From the NCBI GenBank assembly GCA_000499405.2, contig HG738137.1, positions 16,417,601 through 16,481,600 of the forward strand: DNA of 64,000 nucleotides, given 5' to 3'. Positions within the stretch are counted from its first letter, which is position 1. Each line of letters starts with the position of its first letter. Below, piece by piece: positions 25,339 through 36,392 of the stretch. Made by a program: the position numbers and the translations under genes. Under the pieces are notes generated by a model. That model searched no databases, was not told the origin of the DNA, and was given only the letters and a program-made list of their open reading frames with translations. This stretch comes from Onchocerca volvulus (lineage: Eukaryota; Nematoda; Chromadorea; Rhabditida; Onchocercidae).

Positions 25339-27812
25339 ATGTGGTTTGATTTGGACGAGAAAAAAACTTGGTGGCATAGTTTGGCGAAATATTTTCTTAC
25401 ACTTGGTCCAATTCCGGAACATATTGCCTTTATTATGGACGGTAATCGACGATATGCTCGTAGACAACAGTATTTATCCTTTGCTGAAGGTCATCGCAAG
25501 GGTTTTGATAAATTAACAAAAGTAGAGATTTTCGTATCTTTTTTTCTCTGCATCAGTTACGTCGAAGTACATATTGTTTAATTATTTCAAAAAAGAAAAA
25601 GATGGAAGATAAGCGTGTAACATCGAAAAATCTTATGAAAAAGTTGTAGGTAATGCAATGGTGTCGAGAATTTGGTGTAAAAGAAGTAACGGTATATGCG
25701 CTTAGTTTAGAAAATTTCAATCGAAGCGCAACGGAAATCGACGATTTGTTGACGCTATTCGAGCACAAACTTACATTGCTTCTGGATGAAAGTTTAGTGT
25801 GTTTCTGTAGTTGCCATAAAAAAAAATCATTAAAAATTTTTGCTATAGACAATTGCATATTTTTCGCGGAATCAATTATTTCTGTAATTGTTTTTGACAA
25901 AAAAATTAATGAAAATATTCATATACTAGTTAGTACATTGTAAAGAAATCTCCAAGTATTATTCGACAGTTCTTTTTTTTATATTTCATAGTCTTATAAA
26001 TAAAGTGAATTTTAACGATTATATTTTAGGGATAAACTTATTAAAAATGGTATTCGTATTCAATTTTTTGGAAATTTAGAACATCTTCCATTAAAGCTTC
26101 GACAGCACATAGCGAAAATTGAATTATTGACAAGAGAACATACAGGGTATGCGATTTTTTCTCCTTTTGTCTATTAGGAATGAGTAAATTGGTTCATTAC
26201 CACTTTATTCCCTTTTCCACTAAGACTACTTCATCTTCCCGTTTTTGGTATAAGAAATCTGTGCAGTAAAATTTCGAAATTCTAACCAAAAATTTGATCA
26301 ACCCAAAATACTCAACATCGATGCATGTTATAGTGGTATTTCTCGATCATTTCTTTTTTTTTTTTTTTTTTAAGGTACTATGTCATATACTGTAAATATT
26401 TCTGTTTTTATGATAACACTAATCGATTCTTCTGATCTTAATCTAATATTAAAAAGATCAAGACTCCAAAATATGATTAAAAATATTAGTGGCTTATGCT
26501 ATTTGTTGATCATATATTTCTCATGAAATTGTTTGTATTGCTATTTACAATTGAAAAATAGAGAAAGGAGAATAACTAGAGTAACGAAATATCCAGAATC
26601 TAACAGCAATCAAAAAATTATTTTGATTACTGTTAGATTTTAAATGATTAACCAATTACACATAAAATGAGCTTATATTTCACTGTACGATTCCAAGATG
26701 ATATACAAATTTCTATAAATATTTTACGATATTTAGTGGCAAAGTGAATGTATGTATTGCTTATACAGCGCAGGATGAGATAAAAAGAGCTTTTGTTACA
26801 ATAGCTCACGGTGTCCAAAAAGGTATGTCGTTTGTAAATTTCTATTTATCTTAATCCAAAGGATATTTTTCTTCACATTTTATTTTTTGATTAAATGAGA
26901 AAATGAACAATTAAATACAATAATCTTCATTATCTCTATCGGGTTCACATTTAATTTCCCTTTGAAGAAGTATCAAAAATATCTGTACTTTAGGATTGTT
27001 GACAGCTACTGACATAAACGAATGTTTAATATCACGGTGCCTTGATAGTCGTTTCTCGAATGATCCAGATCTGCTAATTAGGACAAGTGGAGAGACACGA
27101 TTGAGTGATTTTCTACTATGGCAGGTATGGTTAGTGAAGAATCTTGATATTATCTGATCTTTATTTTTTTTTAATAATTTCTAAACAAAAAATAAACAGT
27201 TCAAAGCTTATTTTTGCCACTTAATTATAAAACCTCATTTTTTCTAGTTAATTTTTTTGCTTCGAATTTTCCATTACCATATATTGCCTTTGTATCACAA
27301 GACTACGTTGAAATGAAAAATAAGCGTACATCGCTAATTATGTAGCATTCAAGTACTAGTTAGGAAGTTCAGGGAAACGAAATCAAATTACTTCTTTTCA
27401 GTGTTCCAAATGTTATATATATTTTGATGAAGTGCTATGGCCAAACTTTGATTACTGGAATTTATGTAAGGCAATATATTTTTATCAACAAAGTCAGATG
27501 CCTCTAAAGGTTCCCTTTTTGTTAAATAATTTTGCAGTTAATAAAATAATTTAGTGGACTAGTTAAATACAACAGGTCTTAATGAAGAGAACTGCATGCA
27601 GCTCTTGATCGGGGGAATCGTTGATAGGAAGATTATGCTTAAATGTTGAAATATCAAAGCTTAATTAAAAATATATTCTGTTCCAGCAGCTAAATGAAAA
27701 ATGTTTGGCGGAACAGAAATCAGCAGACAATGAAAATGTTTCGGAGTTCCTGCACTGGATTGAGGAGGAACGCTTAGAAAGCTTACGACAAATGTGCGAG
27801 GCAATATGCTGA
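25339..27812 (+). CDS. Dehydrodolichyl diphosphate synthase catalytic subunit
   Basis: Seven exons: 25339-25521, 25650-25798, 26030-26146, 26737-26822, 26994-27124, 27402-27509, 27687-27812; 299 residues. This cis-prenyltransferase (DHDDS family) condenses isopentenyl diphosphate onto farnesyl diphosphate to build the dolichol precursor on the ER, normally with the NUS1/NgBR partner. The catalytic motif [10 protein letters not shown] places Asp34 exactly as in the human enzyme. Also seen are [31 protein letters not shown] and [10 protein letters not shown]. It reads as intact and has no C-terminal RxG tail of its own, as expected of a DHDDS rather than a homodimeric enzyme. The exon 2 donor is uncertain: only a cut at 25798 keeps frame with exon 3, adding about two residues (ESLV) relative to relatives. 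It converges with GPHR; the stops are about 240 bases apart. Confidence 0.93.
26597..26639. repeat. Intronic 19-base-stem hairpin in DHDDS
   Basis: AATCTAACAGCAATCAAAA (26597-26615) and TTTTGATTACTGTTAGATT (26621-26639) are inverted copies with one mismatch around a five-base loop. It lies inside the intron between exons 3 and 4. It could be a MITE remnant or a structured RNA element; function unknown. Confidence 0.7.
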
Positions 27813-28053
27813 TCATCCTAAAAGATGTCCAGAGCAGTGTATCATTTTTGCCTAGACAAAGTATAAATGAATAATTTATTTTATTCTCGATTCGGTAATT
27901 ATTTTATTAGTAAATCAGTAATGATTGGAGATTTTTTGAATTCTTGTTGCATTTTAAAACAGACGACAAATTTCAGCTTATTTTTTTATCTGACTAAAAG
28001 TGCGCTTATAACAATTTGCATATGACTTTCGGTTTTGTCGTAATATTCACTTA

Positions 28054-31000
28054 TCATAAATCAGTTGAAACCGGAGTTTGTTTATGAGCTAACCAAAGAA
28101 ATGCAATACTGATCAAAGCTGAAACGAGAAACATGACATCGAACCATCGATGATAAAAATTGAATTGCAGATCTCCCAAAACGATGGAAATACTAGACCT
28201 GAAAGAAATTTCATAACTCTCTCCTTTATTCATATTTTTTGTCTAGAAATGATTGCTCTACTTCCTCTGTTGGTCTGATTTTGATATGTCTTCTTCATCC
28301 ACATCTTTAACTTTAATGAGTAGTAAATTAAATCATGGAGATATTCGATTCCTTACTTTAGCAGTAATGAAATTTTCCTTTACAGCACAAAAAGATGCAC
28401 ATATAACAAGCTCGGTGATAATAACGAACCTATATTGATGAGGCATATTCATCCGCATTAGAAGTACACTTGACACAAAATACATACCCTGAAAATATGA
28501 AGAACGACAAATACTACTTAAGAAATCGATTGAAAAGCGAAAAGTAGTCAAATGATTTCCCTCATCAGCACTTGTTAACTGAATAGAATGAAATGGATTT
28601 TGCTCGGTATTTCGGTATACTTCATTAATATTGAGAATACTTCAATAAGCGGAGACAACGTTCTTCAACTTATTGGGTATGGTAACTCAGTAAAACAACA
28701 TAAAAGTGGCCTGCACTTACATTCTGATCCAGATTTATCCTAATAAGGGATTCAATTTCTTTAACATAATTAGCGAAGAAAAGAGTTAGTTTTTTCAGTG
28801 TTTTTAGGAAGAAAAATTTAGATCATCTTGTTTTCTGTCGTCATGATTAAAGTTTTCTCTGAAACAAGTACTAATTCTTTGCTTACCATAATATGAGCAA
28901 GAATGAGAACAATCAGATTTGACGATTTGCTGCTCGAAATCATGTAGAAGAATTTTGTTAATGTTATTAAAAGGCCTCGTATTGAAGTTACGGCGATAAC
29001 ACCCACTAATAAAAATGATATGTGTTGTGACCAAAATCGAATCTGTAAATATATTCTGATGATTTGAGCTTCAACTTTAATCCTCTTTAATTACGTTTGG
29101 ACATTGCTAAAAATGAGAACTAATTCCAGAAAGGGTTAAAAGAAGAGATACACCGTATCCATATTCAATTATTAGGTGATAATTTTTGTAAGAAACGCAC
29201 GTTCTTATGCAACTTGCAATCAATGATGATTTATATTAAATAGATGAAACAGACTTACATCAAGTTCAAAACCCATATAATTGACAGCAATTTCAATTCC
29301 TCTCGTAACTGGATCTACTTTACCGACTCGATCGAAAACAATATTCACAGTACAAATAAAAATTTTCCACATGCAATAAAGAGAAAAGAAATGTCCCACT
29401 ATATTGAAATATTGTCCTTGCCAAGTTTTACTATATTCCATACGCTCCTAAAAAAAAAAATGATGAAACCGAAACCTCTGACGGAAATAAGAATTTGCCT
29501 GAATAACCAAGTACGAAACCGTGATTTACATCCTTGAAATTTCATCCCAGTTCATATGTTATCCGTATTGGAAATTTTAAAATTTGTTCAATTATGATGC
29601 TAATATGAAGCGCTTAAAAGCAAAGTATAAAGTCTACTCTTATTCTTAAATCCTATGTTTCTCAACTAAAATTCTCATCCATCTTTTCGTTCCTAATCAA
29701 CAGAAGAAAGTGAAATAAGACAGAATAATAAAATAGACTTTAGGGATTTCGATATTTTTCATCAAATTCTTAAAAATTTCTATAAATAAAGAAGTACGTA
29801 CTCGCATATTCTGTAGTTCAACAATTTCTAGAAATAGATAGCGACTGAGTTCTTCCAGAGGTAATATTTCTGAGTTAAGCGTGCTGCAAAATTATATCTT
29901 CAGCAATTTCAAAATGAAAAATTTTGTTTTTAAAGAAAAAAGAAAGAGTAACAGAGATGAAGTAGTTATGCAAAAGTTGTTAAAGCTTCTAACCTTATCT
30001 GATCTTTCAGTGAGCTTGAAGAAAATGATACTGAACCCCACAGTCTCTGTAAAAAACCTTCCTGACCGTCATTTCCTGAAACAATGCATTGATTCACATG
30101 CAATCAGCAAAAAAACAGTATATTAAATCACAACTGCATCTTAAATTAATTGGACACAAAGAATAAAGAATCCAGGACTGATTCGTCATTTAGTACTCTC
30201 AGAAACCTAGTTTCAATCCGAAAATTTATAATATTTCATTTAATTCATGACTGAGGGACTCACAAGTTTTGCTTCCATCAACAATCGACAAGATATAGAA
30301 TTTCTGACATGCTTCAAATTTTTAAATAAGTTACTTTAATACTGCTTAAAACTAATATGGAAAATGTTAAAAATTCTGTGAGAAAAAATCATCAAGAATC
30401 ATTAAAGACAGAAGTTAATTTCTGATCATGCAGTGATAAATACCTTGTGTAAAAGCGCTTAATGTAACTTCCTTCTCCAAAAGGCATAATCGTCTTTTCT
30501 TTGCAACAATCATTTCCATAGTATGCATAAGTTTTCGTTCCATCTGCGCTATTTGTACCTGCCCAACAGGCCTCATAAAAATCGTCATATAACAATAAGG
30601 GGCATTCACGGCACCAAATCCTGATAACATTGCCATAACTGTTACACCGATCACACCCACACGTGAAATTGCTTGTTCAATCGTAAATATACCTATAATT
30701 ATTTGAATATACCCATATTAAAAAATTTTTTTCAATTACAAATATACTGAATAATTTGAAAAGTGTCAGGTTACGTATTCAGATTATCTACTATATGAAT
30801 ATAAAGACTGTTTATGCGCTAAAGATTTAACCGTCATGATATTAATGAAATTTACACATTTTTCTACAATCCCACTAAGATGACTTAAATCTACTCAGAT
30901 TCCGCCATAGAAAACGATAACGGTGAAGAAAACTTATATAGTATGCCACATGAAATACAGCTTCGATATCCATATTTTACGGAAAAACAACGAAATTAAA

Positions 31001-32377
31001 AACGGACAAAAATTTATTCTTACCATGTCTGGCACTCAAAATTGGGAACGGATCACCTATTTTCCAAAAGAAGTATATAAAAATCATCCATGAAATTATC
31101 GTAAGAGGCAATATCCATTTCCTCCTTACTGAAAAAATTGAATTCTTTTAAAGATTGTAAATAGATGCATGTGCGATATGAAATTTCTAATTCATGAATG
31201 AAAACATTTATCATATCGATAATGTCACGAATTCTCTGAAAATCATAAGGAGATCTTCTTATGATTTTTAAAGAAAAAAAAAAAAAAAAAAACTTTTCAC
31301 CCAATTTTTCAGGAGTAACAACACTCTCCATTCATTTAACTTACAGAATATTCAGCACTAACCGAAAATTATTGATATCATACTTCGCCGGCATTATTTA
31401 TCTTATTTCTTCCAACTCTGTGCCATTATGCGAAGCTTTTTTGTCCAAGATTTACTTATTCTTCAGTTTAAAAATAAAAAATAGCTATAATTTTCACTAA
31501 AATATTTAAAGATGTATGCAAGCAAAACAAAAAAACAAAAAAAACAACGGAAAAAAAAACGAAAAATGAAACTTACTGAAAGTGATTGATCGGAAAAGTG
31601 AAAAACAGAAGTAAATTGGAAGAACGACAATTAACACGAAAAGTATTGAATAAAGTCCCAATTTCCAATGCAAAAATCGAGAACTGAAATTTTCGCAGAA
31701 ATGTAATATTGCATTGAGAAACCATTACTGAAAAAATGGCATAATTGAGTAGGACATCTGTCATAATTTATCTTATATCACAGAAATGCTAGACTTCTGA
31801 TCGTTTATGAAATGATGAAAATATTACAGAAATATGATATAAGACAAATTATTATAAATGTTCAACTCAATTTTTTCAGTAATGATTTCTCGATGCAATG
31901 TACTTACTAATTTTTTTCAATAGAAACCTGCAATATATATAACTGCGAAATATGAGCAATACATAAGCTCTCAAACTGAATCGATTTTACTAATAAAATA
32001 GCAGACGATTAGGATTTTTCTCGCAAGATATTTTCAAAAAAAGAAGCATTTAAGACCTGCCTCGGTTCCAGGAAATCAATAATTTCAAAAATGATCAATT
32101 CGAACATTGTGCAAGATAATGCAAATGTAACGGAGAATAAAATCTGCACTAGTCTTTTGTGTACTTCGTAATCCCGAAAGAGCTGTTTCATGAAAAAAAA
32201 CCATCCAAACAAAAAGAAAGCAACCTGAAATAAACAGTATTGATTCGGAAGTTTTTCCCAATTAATTCTTCTAAATGTTGGTATAAATAAAGAAATTTAT
32301 AAAATGTAATATTTTAAACCAGGGTACAAATTCACCTGAGATAGGAGCATAACCATAGGATCCCACATTGAAGTCAT
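28054..32377 (-). CDS. Golgi pH regulator (GPHR/GPR89)
   Basis: Eleven exons on the minus strand: 32377-32336, 32224-32061, 31683-31577, 31128-31024, 30692-30444, 30075-29994, 29883-29802, 29447-29259, 29042-28887, 28488-28430, 28198-28054; 459 residues (human 455). GPHR is a multi-span Golgi anion channel needed for acidification, glycosylation and trafficking. Blocks seen: FSVTFALSCTMFELIIFEI, IGDPFPILSARHG, GVIGVTVMAMLSGFGAVN, FDRVGKVDPVTRGIEIAVNY, SIRGLLITLTKFFYMISSSK and GDLQFNFYHRWFDV. The middle loop is less conserved and is supplied by two 82-base exons. Exon 2 ends at a GC donor (CCGAG then GCAGGT); the nearby GT at 32056-32057 would break the frame with exon 3. Exon 10 ends at TATAG before GTTCGT, giving exact family spacing. 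The start lies close to, or overlaps the transcript of, the upstream coiled-coil gene. Confidence 0.95.
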
Positions 32378-32393
32378 GTGAAATGTTTAATTT

Positions 32394-35300
32394 TCACGAA
32401 CCAAACATCAACTGCCACAGTTTTTGCCAAAAATCTCTTAGGTTCCCATCGTTTCGTTTATCGCGAATATGTTCATCTGCTTTCTGCCATAATATATTAT
32501 ATCAAATACGGGCCTAAAATCTAAGCTTATTCATGTAGTATTCCCGAAAATAAAAACACAATCCGCTAAAGGATATCATGTTTTTCAGATAGTAATGTAA
32601 GTTAATAGCGATTTAATATTCTAGACTATAGATAATATGTGAAGAATTACTTCCCAAGTCTTGGATATCATTGACATACTGCACAAATTTTTCTTTTTTT
32701 TCTTTTTTTTTTTTTCTCGAAACAACTAAAAGTAATATATGTATGGAAGTCCATAAATTTATATGAATTAGAAGTGAAGTTTGCAATAAGAGCAATATGA
32801 AGAAATCAAAAGAGCAATGATCCAACTACTTGCGCAAAATGAATTTGTAATAAGTTATTGCTTCAAAATATTGTACGGATAAATCAATTTCAGATTATCG
32901 TTCAATTTCCACTAACAATCCTGAATATGAGCAGTAATGAAAAAAAAAAAGTACTTGATGATCTATACAATTTTTCATGAATTATCAATTACAAAACATT
33001 CATCAGGATAAAAATAATATAATTCACGAATATAGCCAGGATTTCCCTCAACTCTTTCTCTATAAGAACTTCCAGAATTACAGCTATTGAATGCGAAACT
33101 AAGTTTATGGAAACTTCTTGGAAAAAATTCTAGAACAATTTACATCTGAACCTACCCTTAAAATAAGTAACCCAAAACTCTCCAATATTCTTGTTTTTCT
33201 TGAGCAGTTACTTTTACTAACCAGAAGAATTCGTGACATAAACATATATAATATTTTTACAATATCAATCCAAAAGACAAATCAGACAAACAGCAATTTC
33301 AACAGAAAAATAATATAAACTTTAATGATTACTATTTCAAGAAATCTTTGTTGCATAAAAATATGTCGAACATAAATATGAGATCAACAATTAAAGTAAA
33401 TAATATCGAATATGAAAGAAGGCGAAGCAATAAAAATGATAATTATGAAAGAAGCAATAAATCAAGATTAATTGAAAATATCAGATAATTATGCAAAAGC
33501 AGAAAAACTTCGAAATTTTAGTGGAAATTCGCGGTATTTTCTTTCCAGCTTTCTTTGTTTGCCACCTGCAATAATAACAATCCAGTTTTTTGCTTAAAAT
33601 TCATTAATAAAAAAAAATGAAAGGGAATTAGAAGAAAGTAAAATCCGAGTAAATCAGAGAAAAAAATGAAATGAGATAAAAATAAAAACAAAGACAGTAG
33701 AATAATAAATTATTGAGAACAAAATGAGAAAACATAAAATAAGTGCTGTTATGCACAACAAAACCAAACTTCACTTAAAAGTTTTTACCGATAAGTCGAA
33801 TTTTCTCATGTAGCTTACATGATTTCAATTAATCAACAATGAAAATATATGCTTACATGATATATTTTACTGAAATTCATATGAAAATAATTGGCATCTT
33901 AGACTATACGTCAACCTTACATCAAATAATAGCTGATATTTTTAGCAACTTGAAATATGATATGTGTGAGAGAAAACAAAGCTCTAATATTACCTCAGCG
34001 ATTTTTAGTAATTCAAACTGTTTTCTCTGCTCTTTGGCGAAATCTCGTCGCATTTCAGACAACTGCTGCAAATCCTCTAACTCAACTTCTTCTTCCTTCA
34101 AAGCTAACTTTCTTCTTCCTATGTCTGCAATATAAATTGAAATGTGCCTTTGCTTTCTGTATTCTTGACAAATGTTAAAATCATCTTGAAGATTTCAATT
34201 AAAATAGAATATCCAAAGCCAATTTTATATCTTTTTTCTCCATGATTTGATGATTCTTAAAAAATTTTATGCTATAATTAATTTGCAAATAAATCTAACT
34301 CGAAGACTGAACGTTAATATTTACAAGTTCTGCACAATAAAATCTTTATCAAATTTGCTTAATTTGCTGTGTATCAAAACTAGGGCGCCCTATACTGACT
34401 GATTTATTATAAATTAGAACATGCATGCATAATCAACACAGTAGTTAATCAGAGCAAAAAGTAATAAAACAACCAAATTACTGCAGAATAATTTCGTAAA
34501 TACAATGAAATAAAATGGAATTGTTATTGATGCTATCCCATTACCTTTCTCCTACAAATGTTATTTTTTACCTCTCTCCAGTGTATGTAGTGTATTTAAT
34601 AAACGTTCTTTCTCGGTGATATTCGCATTCAGTTTTTCTGAAAAATTATTGACGCTATTAACGAATTTCTTTTCTAGAAAAAAATTACAAAAAATTAATT
34701 CTGTTAAGACTGAATAAGTGAATCCTGAAATTAACACATACAAACTAAATATTCTCTTTCACTTCCTTTGTAAAGTAGCACTGTTCACAACAATTTTTTA
34801 AAGACATCTAACTTTTTGAATTGTTGATTAAAACAGATCAATGTTTCGTAAATAATTATAAGTTGAAAAAAAAAAAAAAAGGAAAAAAAAAGAAAACAAA
34901 TTTTTTAACCCCATAATCTCTATAAAGCTGAAAATTTTTAAATAAAAAGAGATGCGAAAACTACCAACATAAAATGACGTGCATTTAAAAAGCCCAAATT
35001 TTGTATTGTACAACGAGCGTGTGGACATAAAAAAGAATCAGTCTCATAATAGTGATCTTATATAGTTTAAAAAAATGAAATGACATTTAATTTACATTAT
35101 TCTTCATTAAGCAGAAAGATTTAATCATTTACCACATTGATTACTTCATGCATAATTTAGTTTTCTAATTAAAAGGAATTTAATAAAGTGTATTAAACAA
35201 TTTTCAAAAGAAATTAAGAGACTTTCCAAAATTGCCAATAATTCATACCATTGTAAAATGGTTTTAAATTATTCATTTGCTCAATACTATTCAGTATATT

Positions 35301-35800
35301 GGTATGTATCCGCTGAGCTGTCATATCACGCTGTTCCATCGAATCCTGTAATTATTTAACGTGAATAGACGATATTTGATGCAATTCCATTCCTGCTATA
35401 GGCTTTTTTTTATATTAATGTTCCTCGAGAAATCTTATATATTGGTATAGTATGTTTTACTGGAAAATAAACAGTCTGAGTGCTAACTATTAAGGATCGC
35501 TAAATATTTTGAAGCGCTACAATGTGCAAATCGAGAGCAAGCGAATTTTATTTCCTTCATCTTTCAAGGATGCCACGATGATAAACTATGATAAAATGAT
35601 AAATTAGAATATTTGGCTGAAGAGTTATCCTCACATTAAAAGTAGCAAAAAACTATAATAACATTCAAATTTTTATAAGATTTCATACAAATAATATTTA
35701 AAGATTGTTGTAAATAAACAAAGCATACTTTGGCATTTTCATCGGTGGGGAATTTGTCTAAAATCGCTCGAACAACAGAATAAGGATCTGACATATCCAT
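32394..35800 (-). CDS. Unrecognised small coiled-coil protein
   Basis: Exons on the minus strand: 35800-35729, 35345-35249, 34673-34572, 34124-33994, then a terminal exon. All phases agree. With terminal exon 32483-32394 the protein has 163 residues; with the alternative 33565-33518 it has 149. The N-terminus (MDMSDPYSVVRAILDKFPTD) is followed by helical, charged sequence with heptad-like spacing, strongest in KLALKEEEVELEDLQQLSEM and the basic helix after it. No membrane span or enzyme motif. I do not recognise the family; small subunits of tethering, kinetochore or lysosome-positioning complexes can look like this, but that is not evidence. Start could also be the second ATG at 35794. With the distal terminal exon its stop is 16 bases from the GPHR ATG, implying a polycistronic arrangement. 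Confidence 0.65.
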
Positions 35801-36392
35801 CTATTCTTGTAGTTAATTCTTCTACGATATAATGAGGGGAAGTATATCTGGTAAAGTAATAAATTCAAATCAGTCCAGAAATTTTAAGAATCTAGCTATT
35901 AGAGAAAGTTTAAAGTACGTGAAACCGATAATTTCAGAACATTTAACGTGTGATTCCGTAGTATCAGGAAACATCACGTATCACGTACTATCACGTATAT
36001 CGAAATAACTACAACAAGTCAGCATTAACAGATCACCGATAAAAAACACTTCATCCTCCAACACTTAATTATCGATCACAGGAATCTTTAAAATGATAAA
36101 CTGTACAAAAATCCTGTTCTCCTATTGTCTCGTCACACGCTATTCTTCTATCGTCTTTTTCCTCTCCATCTCCTACAAATATGTAATCTTTTTTCCTTCA
36201 TGATCGATGTTTCCGCGGTAGTTGTCATTGAATTTGAATCCGGCATCGCCGCATTTTCCGGCAAGATTTGAGTTTTTTTGGCTTCGGTCTGGTGTTTTCG
36301 GTGATTCAGATCCGGTTTTGAGTCCGGAAACCGGAACGTCATATGCTGTACCGTAAATTTCTACATTTATTTCTATATCAAAGTTTTTCAAG
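35801..36392. promoter_or_regulatory. Divergent promoter region, coiled-coil gene / SKA1
   Basis: 592 bases between two genes transcribed away from each other. The right half (about 36220-36340) is clearly richer in G and C than its surroundings and contains several CCGG words (36240, 36259, 36311, 36326, 36331). TATCACGTA is repeated near 35976-35998. A pyrimidine tract and AG (TTTTTCAAG) end directly at the SKA1 start codon and are a candidate spliced-leader acceptor. Specific factor sites are not assigned. Confidence 0.45.

Noticed and set aside
36148..36391. Minus-strand frames of 64 and 72 codons upstream of SKA1
   Set aside because: They fall in the divergent promoter region and have no splice support; openness follows from the locally higher GC.
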